Below, in pieces: positions 7,392 through 18,055 of a DNA stretch of 64,000 bases. The stretch covers positions 1 through 64,000 of the forward strand of contig NZ_SUND01000004.1 of assembly GCF_005280205.1 (NCBI RefSeq), read 5' to 3'. How positions within the stretch are numbered: the first letter of the stretch is position 1; each line of letters starts with the position of its first letter. Origin of the DNA: Bacillus yapensis (GTDB lineage: Bacteria > Bacillota > Bacilli > Bacillales > Cytobacillaceae). The notes under the pieces are model-generated. The model had not been told where the DNA came from. It searched no databases and was given only the letters and a program-made list of their open reading frames with translations. The position numbers and the translations under genes are program-made.

Positions 7392-8795
7392 TTATTCCAT
7401 CTCTTTGTCTTTTTTGCTCCAACCTTCAAGGTCAATGAGCTCAGGAATGCTATCAGCATAAAAGACAGGGTCTTTCTTCTCTTTTCTCTGTCTACGATAA
7501 TCATTTAAAGCCTTGTAAGCAACTTTTCCTAGGAGAAGAATGGCTAAAATATTAATCAACGCCATCACACCCATAAATAAATCGGCTAAGCCCCATACAA
7601 GTTCAAGGTCAACAACTGCACCAAACAATACCATTCCGATAACGGCTAATCGGTAGATGAAAATCATTGGTGAGCTTTCCTTGATAAATTCGATATTCGT
7701 TTCTCCGTAGTAGTAGTTCCCGATTACAGAGGTAAAAGCAAATAAGAAAATGGCAACAGCAACGAAAATCTTTGCCCACTCGCCTAAGTGAGAGCTTAAC
7801 GCAGATTGAGTTAATTGGATCCCTGTTGCTCCTGACATATAATCGTTTGATAAGAGAATCATAAACGCTGTTGCAGAGCAAATGATGATAGTATCCACGA
7901 ATACACCAAGAGTTTGAATTAAACCTTGTTTAACGGGGTGAGACACACTTGCTGTAGCAGCAGCGTTTGGTGCACTTCCCATACCTGCTTCATTGGAGAA
8001 CAACCCACGTTTAATCCCCATCATAATCGCTGCTCCTAATCCTCCACCAGCAACCTGTTCGATTCCAAAAGCATTTTTAAATATTAATGCGAATAATGCT
8101 GGAACTTCAGTAATATTGATTAAGACAATATATAATGCGATAATGATGTAAATCGTAGCCATGATTGGAACAATGATTTGAGAAAAATTGGCAATTCTTT
8201 TCACCCCACCAAAAATGACCACAGCAGTAATAATGGCTAAAACAACCCCTACACTAAAACGACTAAATCCGAAAGCTTCGTTGAAAGCGATCGAAATCGT
8301 ATTAGATTGAACTGTATTGAAAATAAGACCAAAGCAAAATGTAATGATTACGGCGAAAAGGATCCCCATCCAGCGACTCTTGAGTCCTTTTTCCATATAG
8401 TAAGCAGGACCACCTCTGAAACCATCCTTATCCTTTACCTTGTAAATTTGCGCTAAAGTACTTTCAACAAAGCTTGAGCCAGCACCAAGAAAGGCAATTA
8501 ACCACATCCAAAAGACTGCCCCAGGACCACCAGTAGCGATTGCTGTCGCTACCCCTGCAATATTTCCTGTTCCTACCCTCGAAGCGGCACTAATACAAAA
8601 TGCTTGGAAGGAAGAGAGTCCTCTCTTGCCTTCTGAGGATAATAGAGCTTTATCTCCGAGAATTCGAAACATCTCGCCAAAATATTTAACCTGTACAAAT
8701 TTCGTTCGGATACTGAAAAATAGACCAGCACCGACTAAGACGACTATTAATATGTAGCTCCACATGATGTCATTTAAAAAATTAAGTAGTCCCAC
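7392..8795 (-). CDS. alsT: Sodium:amino acid symporter, AGCS family (AlsT)
   Basis: This protein of about 467 residues has roughly 11 membrane segments and AGCS signatures such as GTGNIAGVATAIATGGPGAVFWMW and SNEAGMGSAPNAAATA (given here in parts). The family imports Ala, Gly or Gln with Na+ across the cytoplasmic membrane; B. subtilis AlsT has been linked to glutamine uptake. I chose GTG at 8795 because AGGAGG lies seven bases upstream, although the frame is open 22 codons further. It sits downstream of parE-parC exactly as in B. subtilis, which supports the symbol. Confidence 0.9.
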   Translation of the reverse strand: MGLLNFLNDIMWSYILIVVLVGAGLFFSIRTKFVQVKYFGEMFRILGDKALLSSEGKRGLSSFQAFCISAASRVGTGNIAGVATAIATGGPGAVFWMWLIAFLGAGSSFVESTLAQIYKVKDKDGFRGGPAYYMEKGLKSRWMGILFAVIITFCFGLIFNTVQSNTISIAFNEAFGFSRFSVGVVLAIITAVVIFGGVKRIANFSQIIVPIMATIYIIIALYIVLINITEVPALFALIFKNAFGIEQVAGGGLGAAIMMGIKRGLFSNEAGMGSAPNAAATASVSHPVKQGLIQTLGVFVDTIIICSATAFMILLSNDYMSGATGIQLTQSALSSHLGEWAKIFVAVAIFLFAFTSVIGNYYYGETNIEFIKESSPMIFIYRLAVIGMVLFGAVVDLELVWGLADLFMGVMALINILAILLLGKVAYKALNDYRRQRKEKKDPVFYADSIPELIDLEGWSKKDKEME

Positions 8796-8870
8796 AACTG
8801 TTCCTCCTGGTTGTCTAATAATTGTTATGAATATAAAACCATATTTTAAATTAAATATCAAAATTTATAA

Positions 8871-8904
8871 AAAGTTCCCTGCTATTTTTGTAGCAGGGAA
8901 CTTT
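8871..8904 (-). terminator. Terminator between parC and alsT
   Basis: AAAGTTCCCTGCTA (8871-8884) pairs perfectly with TAGCAGGGAACTTT (8891-8904). It sits just after the parC stop codon and is nearly symmetric, so it would work in either direction. Confidence 0.85.
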
Positions 8905-8906
8905 AT

Positions 8907-11348
8907 TTATTCCATACTTTCCTTAACGGTTGATTCGATTTTCCAAAGTGAAATGATTTTTCCACTATCTGTTTCATCCATTAAGAAAGAACCATTTGTA
9001 TAGCGGTCGTTAAATCTTAAATCGGATGCTTTGACGCTTTCGATTTGTCCCTTTTCAGACTGGATAAAGATTTCGTCTTCATCCCTTGCAAGAGTTGCAC
9101 CTGCAACTCGATGTGGATTCGATTTAAGCTCTCTTAGCATCACGACACCACGTTTTGCTCGTCCAGTTAACTCAAATTCAGATAGCTTCATTCTTTTGAT
9201 GGAGCCACGCTGAGTCACAATCACGATGCTCTCATTTTTAGAATCCTGAATCACGCTTCCACTAGTAATATAGTCGCCATCCTTCAGGTTCATTCCCTTA
9301 ACTCCAGCAGCACGAGCACCAACAATGCTGACCTCTTCTTCAAGGAAACGTAATCCATAACCTAAATGGGTCGTTAAGAAGATCTCTTTCGTTCCATCAG
9401 TTTCATAGACATCAATAACTTCGTCTGAGCCCTTTAAATTAATTCCTACAAGCGGCTTCGAATATCTTTGTGCCTTATAATGCTTTAATTCTGTTTTCTT
9501 AACCATGCCTTGTTTTGTGACAAATAGTAAGAATACTTCCTTTTCAAAATCTTTTACAGGAAGTGCTTTGATAATCGTCTCATCTCGATCGATTGGCACG
9601 ATATTCGCGATATGCTGGCCAAGGTCTTTCCAACGAATATCTGGAAGCTCATGAACTGGGCAGTATAAATAATTACCTTTATTTGTGAATAACAAGACAA
9701 CATCTGTCGTATTTACCTCTAATTGAGCAAGCAAGCGGTCTGAATCCTTCATCCCGAAATCCTGTCCGTTAGAAGCCGCATAGGAACGAGTACTTGTACG
9801 TTTTACATAGCCTTCCTTCGTAACGGATACGATAACATCCTCACTGGCGATTAATACTTCTAAGTTGATTTTGATTTCTTCAATTTCAGCTTCTATTTGC
9901 GTACGTCTTGCATCAGCAAAACGTTTTTTAACATCCTTCAGCTCTTTCTTAATGACGGATAAAAGCTTGCTCTCACTAGCTAAAATGGCAGTATATTCTT
10001 CAACCTTTTTCGCCAGCTCTTCAGCTTCTGCTTGCAGAGCGGTAATATCCGTATTCGTTAAGCGATATAGCTGTAAGGAAACAATCGCTTCAGCCTGAGC
10101 CTCAGAAAATTGGAATTTAGCAATTAAATTATCCTTCGCATTACGCTTATCCTTAGATGCACGGATTGTTGCAATAACTTGATCTAAAATCGAAAGTGCC
10201 TTCATAAGACCTTCAACAATATGCTGACGGTCCTTTGCTTTTTGTAGGTCGAATTGTGTTCTTCTCGTAACTACTTCTTTTTGATGCTCGATATAAGCAT
10301 CTAATAGTCCAATTAAGCCCATTAGCTCTGGACGTCTATTATGAATTGCAACCATATTGAAGCTGTAAGTCACTTGAAGGTCACTATTTTTATAAAGGTA
10401 CATTAGCACGCCATTTGCATCGGCTTCTTTTTTCAAATCGATCACAACGCGAAGGCCAGTACGGTCGGTTTCATCACGAACCTCAGAAATTCCTTCGACT
10501 TTGCGGTCTAAGCGGAACTCATCAATTCTCTTTACGAGATTGGCTTTATTCACTTCGTATGGAATTTCAGTAATAACAATTTGTTGTTTACCGCCACGCG
10601 TGTTTTCAATTTCAGCTTTTCCACGAATGATGAATTTACCTTTACCAGTTTCATATGCCTTCTTAATTCCATCGACACCTTGGATAATCGCGCCAGTTGG
10701 GAAGTCAGGACCTTTAATGACGGTCATAAGATCATCGACAGTTGTAGAAGGATTGTCCATACGCATGATAACCCCATCAATAATCTCAGCAAGATTATGT
10801 GGTGGAATATCTGTTGCATATCCAGCAGAAATCCCTGTTGAACCATTTACCAATAGGTTCGGATACATCGCTGGTAAAACAGTTGGTTCATTAGCTGTAT
10901 CATCAAAGTTTGGAACTAAATCAACGGTTCTTTTATCGATGTCTCTTAGCAATTCTGAAGCAATCGCGGATAATCGCGCCTCAGTATAACGCATCGCTGC
11001 AGGCGGATCTCCGTCGATACTTCCGTTATTCCCGTGCATTTCAACGAGCACGTTGCGGACCTTCCAATCCTGACTCATCCTTACCATTGCTTCATACACA
11101 GAGCTGTCTCCATGTGGATGGTAGTTACCAATTACGTTTCCAACCGTTTTCGCTGACTTACGGAAGCCTTTTTCATGGGTATTGCCCTCTACATGCATCG
11201 CATACAGGATTCTGCGCTGTACCGGTTTTAGCCCATCACGAGCATCCGGTAAAGCGCGATCCTGAATAATATATTTACTGTAACGACCAAATCGATCCCC
11301 AATTACATCTTCTAACGGGAGGTCACGGATGTTTTCTACTGAACTCAT
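8907..11348 (-). CDS. parC: DNA topoisomerase IV subunit A
   Basis: This 813-residue breakage-reunion subunit has the N-terminal [10 protein letters not shown] block, the active Tyr121 in [13 protein letters not shown], a coiled-coil middle and a six-bladed beta-pinwheel C-terminal domain. The quinolone-determining region reads [12 protein letters not shown], with Ser82 and Glu86 at the sites usually altered in resistant mutants, so it looks wild type. ParC2ParE2 decatenates sister chromosomes. The start overlaps the parE stop by four bases (ATGA), so the pair is translationally coupled. The length fits Gram-positive ParC (GrlA). Confidence 0.97.
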   Translation of the reverse strand: MSSVENIRDLPLEDVIGDRFGRYSKYIIQDRALPDARDGLKPVQRRILYAMHVEGNTHEKGFRKSAKTVGNVIGNYHPHGDSSVYEAMVRMSQDWKVRNVLVEMHGNNGSIDGDPPAAMRYTEARLSAIASELLRDIDKRTVDLVPNFDDTANEPTVLPAMYPNLLVNGSTGISAGYATDIPPHNLAEIIDGVIMRMDNPSTTVDDLMTVIKGPDFPTGAIIQGVDGIKKAYETGKGKFIIRGKAEIENTRGGKQQIVITEIPYEVNKANLVKRIDEFRLDRKVEGISEVRDETDRTGLRVVIDLKKEADANGVLMYLYKNSDLQVTYSFNMVAIHNRRPELMGLIGLLDAYIEHQKEVVTRRTQFDLQKAKDRQHIVEGLMKALSILDQVIATIRASKDKRNAKDNLIAKFQFSEAQAEAIVSLQLYRLTNTDITALQAEAEELAKKVEEYTAILASESKLLSVIKKELKDVKKRFADARRTQIEAEIEEIKINLEVLIASEDVIVSVTKEGYVKRTSTRSYAASNGQDFGMKDSDRLLAQLEVNTTDVVLLFTNKGNYLYCPVHELPDIRWKDLGQHIANIVPIDRDETIIKALPVKDFEKEVFLLFVTKQGMVKKTELKHYKAQRYSKPLVGINLKGSDEVIDVYETDGTKEIFLTTHLGYGLRFLEEEVSIVGARAAGVKGMNLKDGDYITSGSVIQDSKNESIVIVTQRGSIKRMKLSEFELTGRAKRGVVMLRELKSNPHRVAGATLARDEDEIFIQSEKGQIESVKASDLRFNDRYTNGSFLMDETDSGKIISLWKIESTVKESME

Positions 11349-13324
11349 GATTCAGTAACCTCCTCTTCAACGATAATATTTTCATTTTCTAAAATACTTC
11401 CATCTTCTTCAAGACCGAAAGCGACATTTGATTCAATCCATTTTCGACGAGGTTCAACTTTATCGCCCATCAACGTTGTGACACGTCTCTCAGCTCTAGC
11501 TGCATCATCAATTCTGACGCGAATTAAGGTACGCGTTTCTGGATTCATCGTAGTATCCCAAAGCTGATCCGCGTTCATTTCTCCTAATCCCTTGTATCGT
11601 TGAATGATATAGCCTTTTCCAATCTTGTTAATCGCACCTTGGAGTTGATCATCGCTCCAAGCATATTCGATGACTTCTTTTTTGCCTACGCCCTTACTCA
11701 CCTTATAAAGCGGTGGAAGAGCAATATACACCTTACCAGCTTCAATCAGCGGCTTCATATAGCGATAGAAGAACGTTAAAAGTAATACTTGAATATGTGC
11801 ACCGTCTGTATCGGCATCGGTCATGATGACGACTTTATCATAATTACAATCCTCTACATTGAAGTCAGCACCAACGCCAGCTCCAATTGTGTAGATAATT
11901 GTATTGATTTCTTCGTTCTTGAAAATATCTTCTAGCTTTGCCTTTTCAGTATTAATAACCTTACCACGTAAAGGAAGTACGGCCTGGAACTTACGGTCAC
12001 GTCCTTGCTTTGCTGACCCACCGGCTGAATCACCCTCAACGAGGTATAGTTCATTACGTTGTGGATTACGAGATTGGGCAGGCGTAAGCTTTCCTGATAG
12101 GACAGCTTCTGATTTCTTTCTCTTCTTTCCGCTACGTGCTTCTTCACGAGCCTTACGTGCAGCTTCACGAGCTTGGAAAGCTTTAATGGCCTTTTTGATT
12201 AAAAGAGAGCTGATATCCGGGTTCTCTTCAAAAAAGTATGATAAATGTTCTGAAACAACCGAATCAACAGCGGAACGGGCTTCACTCGTTCCTAGTTTTC
12301 CTTTTGTTTGACCTTCGAATTGAAGTAATTCTTCAGGAACACGTACTGAAATAATGGCTGCAAACCCTTCACGTATATCAGAACCGTCTAAGTTCTTATC
12401 CTTTTCTTTTAAAAGGTTAATCTTACGAGCGTATTCATTAAACGCACGAGTCATCGCTGTTTTCGCACCAGCTTCGTGCGTTCCCCCGTCTTTTGTACGG
12501 ACGTTGTTAACGAACGATAAGACGTTTTCAGAGTAGCCATCGTTAAACTGGAACGCGAAATCAACTTCAATGGCACTTGAAGAACCTTCAAAGCTGATAA
12601 CAGGATGAAGAACGTCTTTTTCCTCGTTTAAATATTGAACGAAGGCTTCAATTCCATTTTCATAATGGAATTCTTCTCGGAAGTCGTTGCGCTCGTCAAT
12701 TATTTCAATTCTCATGCCTTTTAATAGAAACGCAGATTCTCTTAAACGTTCACATAATGTTTCGTAATTGTAAGTAGTTGTTGAGAAAATTGTTCTGTCT
12801 GGTTTGAAATGAATGATTGTACCAGTTTGATTCGTTTTTCCGACTTTCTCTAGTGTTGTCACTGGGACTCCACCGTTTTCGAAGCGTTGTTCATAAACGA
12901 AACCATCTCGCTTAATTTTTACGACTAGCCATTCAGAAAGGGCGTTAACTACGGATGCACCAACCCCGTGCAAGCCTCCACTTGTTTTGTAGCCGCCTTG
13001 GCCGAATTTTCCTCCGGCATGAAGGACTGTAAAGATAACTTCAGGCGTGGGCTTGCCAATCTTATGCATCCCTGTTGGCATCCCGCGCCCTTTGTCTTGA
13101 ACCGAGATCGAATTGTCTTTATGTATTTTGACAATGATATGATCGCCATGCCCTGCCAAGGCCTCATCCACGGAGTTATCTACTATTTCATATACTAAAT
13201 GATGAAGACCACGTGAGTCTGTACTACCAATGTACATACCGGGACGTTTACGAACAGCCTCGAGACCCTCTAGTACTTGTATGGCATCATCATTATATTC
13301 AAAGGTTTGTTGATTACTTGCCAC
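11345..13324 (-). CDS. parE: DNA topoisomerase IV subunit B
   Basis: This 659-residue protein has a GHKL ATPase domain ([13 protein letters not shown] with the catalytic Glu and Mg-binding Asn; [15 protein letters not shown]), a transducer domain, and a TOPRIM domain ([16 protein letters not shown], then DADTDGAHI) with the acidic metal-binding residues intact. It powers strand passage for ParC. The start is GTG at 13324 with AAAGGGG seven bases upstream. It is the first gene of parE-parC; a LexA-like box lies about 170 bases upstream. Confidence 0.97.
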   Translation of the reverse strand: MASNQQTFEYNDDAIQVLEGLEAVRKRPGMYIGSTDSRGLHHLVYEIVDNSVDEALAGHGDHIIVKIHKDNSISVQDKGRGMPTGMHKIGKPTPEVIFTVLHAGGKFGQGGYKTSGGLHGVGASVVNALSEWLVVKIKRDGFVYEQRFENGGVPVTTLEKVGKTNQTGTIIHFKPDRTIFSTTTYNYETLCERLRESAFLLKGMRIEIIDERNDFREEFHYENGIEAFVQYLNEEKDVLHPVISFEGSSSAIEVDFAFQFNDGYSENVLSFVNNVRTKDGGTHEAGAKTAMTRAFNEYARKINLLKEKDKNLDGSDIREGFAAIISVRVPEELLQFEGQTKGKLGTSEARSAVDSVVSEHLSYFFEENPDISSLLIKKAIKAFQAREAARKAREEARSGKKRKKSEAVLSGKLTPAQSRNPQRNELYLVEGDSAGGSAKQGRDRKFQAVLPLRGKVINTEKAKLEDIFKNEEINTIIYTIGAGVGADFNVEDCNYDKVVIMTDADTDGAHIQVLLLTFFYRYMKPLIEAGKVYIALPPLYKVSKGVGKKEVIEYAWSDDQLQGAINKIGKGYIIQRYKGLGEMNADQLWDTTMNPETRTLIRVRIDDAARAERRVTTLMGDKVEPRRKWIESNVAFGLEEDGSILENENIIVEEEVTES

Positions 13325-13742
13325 TTATATACCCCTTTCATCTACTGCAAACCACGGGAATGAATCGTTCCCAGGATCAATACATTTCTAGCCTACGTTA
13401 TTTCTGTCTGTTTGGATAATATTTTTCGAATCCACTCTCTTATTCTGCAAAAGATTCGAAAACCCTTTATGTATTAGGTATTTTCACTGTTAGAACGAGT
13501 GTTCCTTAAGATCATCTTATCATACTTAAAGGTTTTTTGATTTAAAAATTTATTGAAATCTATGAGGGTGAGCATGCCCGATGGAGAAATATACTAGTTT
13601 TTACCTAATTTCGGCTAATGCTAAACCCTTACAATAAAACACGTCTATGCCTTATTTTATATAAATATAATGATTTAGCAAATAGGTAATTGAAAAATAG
13701 CATTCAAAAGCCATGATACATCAATGTTCATTTGTAAATAAA
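13325..13742. other. Intergenic region upstream of parE
   Basis: About 420 bases without a gene between yneT and parE. It holds the LexA-like box at 13493 and the parE ribosome site. The part from 13505 to 13735 is AT-rich and shows nothing else I can support. Confidence 0.5.
13493..13504. promoter_or_regulatory. LexA (DinR) box upstream of parE
   Basis: GAACGAGTGTTC fits the Bacillus LexA core GAAC-N4-GTTC with a perfect palindromic core; the flanks (A ... C) differ from the ideal C ... G. parEC is, from memory, in the SOS regulon of B. subtilis, which supports the call. I could not place the matching -35/-10 with confidence. Confidence 0.65.
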
Positions 13743-13766
13743 AACTGCCGAGATGACTCGGCAGTT
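13743..13766 (-). terminator. Terminator of yneT
   Basis: AACTGCCGAG pairs with CTCGGCAGTT around a 4-base loop. The minus strand continues with a T run. Confidence 0.88.
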
Positions 13767-13778
13767 CGTTCGAAAGTA

Positions 13779-14192
13779 CTATTTTGTTAAAGCGTGTTCC
13801 ACTTTAATGCAACGGTCCATAACGACCGTATAACCTTTATCTATTAAAAATTGATAAGCCTCTTCGTTGACGATTCCTTGCTGTGCCCAAAAAATTTCAG
13901 CATCGATATCAGCAAATTCTTGAGCCACATCCATAAGGTGTTCTGGACGACGGAAGACATTGACAACATCAATATGTCCTTCAATTTCTTTTAAGCTTTT
14001 TACCGCTTTTACTCCTAGCACTTCGTCCACTGTCGGATTAACGGGAATGATTTCATAGCCTGCATCCTGCATCGCTTTTGAAACCATGTAAGATGTTTTA
14101 TCAGGATTACCACTTAAGCCAACAACCGCAATACGCTTTACTCTTTTTAAAATTTTTCCTAGCTCTTCACGACTTGGAATTTCGATCGCCAT
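13779..14192 (-). CDS. yneT: CoA-binding (Rossmann) domain protein YneT
   Basis: This 137-residue protein consists of a single CoA_binding domain: IAVVGLSGNPDKTSY near the N-terminus (glycine-rich loop), IIPVNPTVDEVLG, and the C-terminal FWAQQGIVNEEAY and MDRCIKVEH. The family binds CoA or acyl-CoA, but its physiological role is unclear. I prefer ATG 14192, preceded by GAGAGGGG, over an upstream in-frame TTG. In B. subtilis yneT lies between plsY and parE. Here a GH18 gene has come between it and plsY. Confidence 0.88.
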   Translation of the reverse strand: MAIEIPSREELGKILKRVKRIAVVGLSGNPDKTSYMVSKAMQDAGYEIIPVNPTVDEVLGVKAVKSLKEIEGHIDVVNVFRRPEHLMDVAQEFADIDAEIFWAQQGIVNEEAYQFLIDKGYTVVMDRCIKVEHALTK

Positions 14193-14277
14193 TAATAGGT
14201 CCCCTCTCAAGTTTTAGCATAAAAATAGTGTTGTAATAATTGTACGTTTTTAATATAGAAATTTCTAGAAATACGTC

Positions 14278-15999
14278 TTATTTGGTCTCTTGTGTTACTT
14301 GTTTTTCCATGTTCAGTGCAAGCCAGGCTGTTTCATCAGCAAAATATCGTGACCAGCTTGCAACACCTGCTAATTCATATTTCATGGCTAATTCCGCTCT
14401 TTTCTTCAAAGATAATTCGTCTTCAAGCCAAATTTTGTAGGTCGTTTGCTCTTCTGTGACATATAGCTCTGCATAATTCTGTCCACTAGCTTCATCGTAG
14501 GTAGGTGTAAGTTTATTCGTATCCAACCATTCTCTTACCTCATCCATCGCTAATGCTGTAGAAGAAACGTCACCAGAATCCGTAACTGCCCATAAACGGG
14601 TATAGAGTGGGACACCAAGAATAAGCTTTTCGTTTGGTACGAGCTCTAACAGGTCCTGAAGATTATTTTCCACCCATGGTAGGCTCGCGACGCTTCCTGC
14701 TACTGGCGAAGAGCCCCAATGCTCGTCGTAGGCCATAACAGCCAGGTAATCGACGATTGTAGCTAATTTTTCTCTTTCATAGAAAGCAGACCAATTTCCG
14801 CTCGCCATAAATGTAATGTCCATCGAAACGATAAGTCCCGCTTCGTGAAAATACGGAGTTGCTTCTCGAACAAATTGTGTCACTAATGGACCATGTTCAG
14901 GATTGACGTTTTCAATGTCTAAGTTGATTCCATCTAAATGATAAATTTGGCTATAATGTAAAAGCTCACGAATCATTTTTTGCCGCGTTTCAAAATCCTT
15001 GAAAGCCTTATATGTTAAATCAGGATCAAAGGCATTGGAAAACAGTCCCCACACTTGATAGCCTTTACTCTTCGCCCAATTGACGTAATCAAGGGAGCCA
15101 AGATTTTTGATTTCGCCACCCTCGTTAGCAAGCTCAAACCAAGTTGGCGATACGACGTTCACGCCGGGCATCTGCGGAATGCTATCGGTTTTAGGGTTTT
15201 TCGTATAAACAGCTTCCCATGTTAGTTGAATCGGTCCTTCAATTTTCGGGAGTGTCGCTTCCTTTTGCTCCTGAACGACAGTTATCTGTTCTGTTTTTCC
15301 TTTATTCACGAGCTTCTTATGAACATAACCTGCTGTACCGTCGACCTTTCGAACGTAATAATAATCGTCCTTCTCACCTTCTACAAAAATCTCTTCGTTC
15401 CCTTTTGTTTCAGCCGTGTAAGGAGAGCGGAGCGTAGCATCATTTCTTAGACGTAATTTTTCTTTATGTACATCTTCACCTGTAATCGTGCCATGAACAA
15501 GTTCTTCCCCATTTTTCTGAATCCAGACACTTGAGATTTCTGGTAAGACAGAATACTGAATCGGATATAAGTCAATCACCGGTTCTAGAGCAAGATAAAG
15601 TTCACCTTCTTCATCTTTTATCGGTGAAAAATGCAGTTGAACAGGCTTTTCATTCACGTAATAAGTTAATGATTCAGATGGCATTTGTACGACTTTGTCT
15701 GCAGTTGTAATAATGATTGAATTTGATTTTTCATCAAACGTAATGCTCTCATCAATATTCTCCTGCATAAAGGTTAAGGGTACATATACACTGTCCCCAT
15801 CGATAATCGCATTTCCTTGCTGCTTTCCTTCAAACAGAATCGGATTCTGCCCTGAAAAATAATCAACCTTCTCTTTTGTAGCAAATGGATATAAAAGTAA
15901 TAGAATACTAGATACAATCAAAATGACTGAGAGACATAGTCCTCCAATGATCCACCTAGTAGGTATTGCAGTTTTTTTGTGATATTCAATTCGAGCCAT
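14278..15999 (-). CDS. Membrane-anchored glycoside hydrolase family 18 protein with SH3-like domain
   Basis: This 573-residue protein has a cytoplasmic basic N-terminus and one membrane anchor (about 15-38). A stalk follows, resembling the copper-amine-oxidase N-terminal domain (about 50-160), then an SH3-like segment (about 180-235) and a GH18 barrel (about 255-560). The barrel has the catalytic motif DGINLDIENV, with Glu363 as proton donor. GH18 proteins of this type (YdhD/YaaH relatives) act on peptidoglycan or chitin-like glucosamine polymers, often in spore germination. It should face the outside of the membrane. It is divergent from plsY. Confidence 0.88.
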   Translation of the reverse strand: MARIEYHKKTAIPTRWIIGGLCLSVILIVSSILLLLYPFATKEKVDYFSGQNPILFEGKQQGNAIIDGDSVYVPLTFMQENIDESITFDEKSNSIIITTADKVVQMPSESLTYYVNEKPVQLHFSPIKDEEGELYLALEPVIDLYPIQYSVLPEISSVWIQKNGEELVHGTITGEDVHKEKLRLRNDATLRSPYTAETKGNEEIFVEGEKDDYYYVRKVDGTAGYVHKKLVNKGKTEQITVVQEQKEATLPKIEGPIQLTWEAVYTKNPKTDSIPQMPGVNVVSPTWFELANEGGEIKNLGSLDYVNWAKSKGYQVWGLFSNAFDPDLTYKAFKDFETRQKMIRELLHYSQIYHLDGINLDIENVNPEHGPLVTQFVREATPYFHEAGLIVSMDITFMASGNWSAFYEREKLATIVDYLAVMAYDEHWGSSPVAGSVASLPWVENNLQDLLELVPNEKLILGVPLYTRLWAVTDSGDVSSTALAMDEVREWLDTNKLTPTYDEASGQNYAELYVTEEQTTYKIWLEDELSLKKRAELAMKYELAGVASWSRYFADETAWLALNMEKQVTQETK

Positions 16000-16276
16000 T
16001 TCTCCAAATCCTCCCTGTCTTCCATCCTAACGAATTCACCTACGCTTGAAAAGGAAAACTTCTATATCCCTATCCTATTTAACGACTTTCATCGACAAAA
16101 AGTTTCATGGTGTAAAGAATTGTCATTATGTTAAAAATAGAATGGTTCACGAAATATGATGGTGATCTCACATAATTCCGTGTTAAAATAGTACAATGTT
16201 ATAGTAGGTCCTAATTTTAAAAATGCGTTTTCGCTATTCTTATGGACTAACAGCTTTTTAGCGAAGGAGAAAGATT

Positions 16277-16867
16277 ATGATCAGTATTGGAATTATCATT
16301 TTAGCTTATTTATTGGGGTCTATCCCTTCTGGCCTTATTGCTGGAAAAGCACGTGGGATTGATATAAGGCAGCATGGAAGTGGAAATTTAGGAGCAACAA
16401 ATACATTCCGCGTATTGGGCGTAAAAGCGGGAATAATTGTGACACTGGTAGATATTTTAAAAGGAACTCTTGCAACATTACTTCCTTTCCTTTTACATCA
16501 AACGGATGAAACTCATGCATTGGTCGCAGGGTTAGCGGCAGTTGTTGGTCATATGTTCCCGATTTTTGCTTCTTTTAAAGGTGGAAAAGCAGTTGCAACT
16601 TCAGGTGGAGTATTACTAGGTTATGTGCCACTCATGTTTCTTGTCATCGTTGTGGTCTTCTTGATTTCTTTATATATCACAAAATATGTGTCGTTCTCTT
16701 CTATTATTGCAGCAGTAACAGCATTCATTTATGCGATTGTATTTGGCGGAGGAGACATCCCACTTATTATCGTTGCTACATTATTAGCAGGCTTTGTCAT
16801 TTATCGTCATCGCGCAAATATTGTTCGTATTAAGAATAAAACAGAACCTAAAATAAAATGGCTATAG
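16277..16867 (+). CDS. plsY: Glycerol-3-phosphate acyltransferase PlsY
   Basis: This 196-residue, five-span membrane enzyme transfers the acyl group from acyl-phosphate to glycerol-3-phosphate, the first step of phospholipid synthesis. The three conserved loops are present: [19 protein letters not shown], the [16 protein letters not shown] block, and [21 protein letters not shown]. The ATG follows GCGAAGGAGAAAG. The gene is yneS in B. subtilis, beside yneT. Confidence 0.95.
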   Translation: MISIGIIILAYLLGSIPSGLIAGKARGIDIRQHGSGNLGATNTFRVLGVKAGIIVTLVDILKGTLATLLPFLLHQTDETHALVAGLAAVVGHMFPIFASFKGGKAVATSGGVLLGYVPLMFLVIVVVFLISLYITKYVSFSSIIAAVTAFIYAIVFGGGDIPLIIVATLLAGFVIYRHRANIVRIKNKTEPKIKWL

Positions 16868-16875
16868 CCGTATCG

Positions 16876-16903
16876 AAGACCGCATAAAAGACGGTCTTTT
16901 TTA
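16876..16903 (+). terminator. Terminator of plsY
   Basis: AAGACCG pairs with CGGTCTT, followed by TTTTT. The repeat copy described next begins immediately after it. Confidence 0.82.
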
Positions 16904-17103
16904 ATTGCTGTTTTCGTAATGATTGTGGTTTTTTCGTAAATGTCCAGAAGCCGACATTTACGCCTCCAACTAGGTTCAGTGGCACACATTAATTTTGCGC
17001 GGCACTTTTCGCTACTCCTATATTGTTTTTTGAGGTTAAATAGGTAATTTCTTTACCAATTTAGATCCAAAAGCAACAAAGTTTACGAAAAGAGCCTTTT
17101 TAA
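16904..17103. repeat. Dispersed repeat, copy A (MITE-like)
   Basis: This roughly 200-bp stretch shares its beginning (GCTGTTTTCG, AATGATTGTGG), an internal hairpin (GTAAATGTC ... GACATTTAC), a middle segment (CACACATTA, CGGCACTTTTCGCT) and its end (AAAAGCAACAA, CGAAAAGAGCCTTTTT) with 26344-26614. The two ends are imperfectly inverted (GCTGTTTTCG against CGAAAAGAGCC). It contains no ORF. It follows a terminator, like copy B. Confidence 0.75.
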
Positions 17104-17256
17104 TTGATTGGTGTTCTATAAAAAGAACTTCATGTTCTTTATTGATAAAGAATGATTTGTTCTGTATAATGAACATATGAAAATATTTATACATATTTTG
17201 ATGTTTTTCGCCATAGATATATACAAAATGTATTTTGTGATAAGGATGGATGAAAA

Positions 17257-18009
17257 ATGGAATATAAACAATCAGATATCGAGCTTGCAAGTTTCGAAAA
17301 GCTGAAAAAGGAATTTGACGAAATATCGCTGCAATCGTCGTATTTAGCAAATGTCGGTCAGTTAGCTGCTGGCATTGCCCATGAAATTAGAAATCCATTA
17401 ACAACGATTAAAGGCTTTATTCAATTGATGAAACCCTATTTAGTAGAAATTGAAAAAGAAGAGTATGCGACCATTGCTCTAGAGGAAATTGAACGTGCTA
17501 ATACGATATTATATGAATTTTTGAATGCAGCGAAACCACATGTTAATGAAGCGAAACATATAGATGTGAATCGTCTAGTAAAAGAAATTACGATTTTGTT
17601 TGAAGGGGAAGCGCACTTGCGGAATATTACGATCTGTACAAATTTAGGGCCGGAGAATCCTTCTCTTTTTCTCGAAGAACATCAATTAAAGCAGGTCTTA
17701 GTCAACGTTGTAAAAAATGCTTTCGAGGCTGTTCCTGCGACAGGTGGAGAAATTATACTGAGTACAGAAGTTCGAGATGAAATGGTATTGTTTCATATTG
17801 GGGATAATGGCTGTGGCATGAGTGATGAGACCGTCCAGCGTATCTTTATGCCATTTTATACGACAAAAGCAACAGGAACAGGGCTAGGACTCTCTGTATG
17901 CAATGACATCATTCATCAACTTGGTGGAGAAATTGAAATCAAAAGTCAGCCTGGTGTTGGTACGGACTTTTTTATTTACTTGCCATACAAACCAGCCCTC
18001 TCTAATTGA
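17257..18009 (+). CDS. Orphan sporulation-kinase-type histidine kinase, soluble
   Basis: This 250-residue protein starts with a short coiled segment and goes straight into the HisKA domain, with phospho-acceptor His42 in AAGIAHEIRNPLTTIKGF. A HATPase_c domain follows: N box VVKNAFEAV, G1 IGDNGCGMS, F box FMPFYTTK, G2 GTGLGLSV. It closely resembles the catalytic halves of KinA-E-type kinases that feed Spo0F/Spo0A, but has no PAS, transmembrane or other sensor domain. No response regulator is adjacent. The ATG at 17257 follows AAGGATG; a longer version is not open upstream. Confidence 0.88.
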   Translation: MEYKQSDIELASFEKLKKEFDEISLQSSYLANVGQLAAGIAHEIRNPLTTIKGFIQLMKPYLVEIEKEEYATIALEEIERANTILYEFLNAAKPHVNEAKHIDVNRLVKEITILFEGEAHLRNITICTNLGPENPSLFLEEHQLKQVLVNVVKNAFEAVPATGGEIILSTEVRDEMVLFHIGDNGCGMSDETVQRIFMPFYTTKATGTGLGLSVCNDIIHQLGGEIEIKSQPGVGTDFFIYLPYKPALSN

Positions 18010-18012
18010 TAG

Positions 18013-18049
18013 ACAAAAGCGGATCCTCGCAAAGAGAATCCGCTTTTGT
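18013..18049. terminator. Bidirectional terminator between the kinase gene and yneR
   Basis: ACAAAAGCGGAT (18013-18024) pairs with ATCCGCTTTTGT (18038-18049). Confidence 0.85.
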
Positions 18050-18055
18050 CATAGC

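Noticed and set aside
7280-7504. Minus-strand open frame overlapping the alsT 3' end
   Set aside because: It overlaps alsT and its terminator, has no ribosome site and reads as low-complexity sequence.
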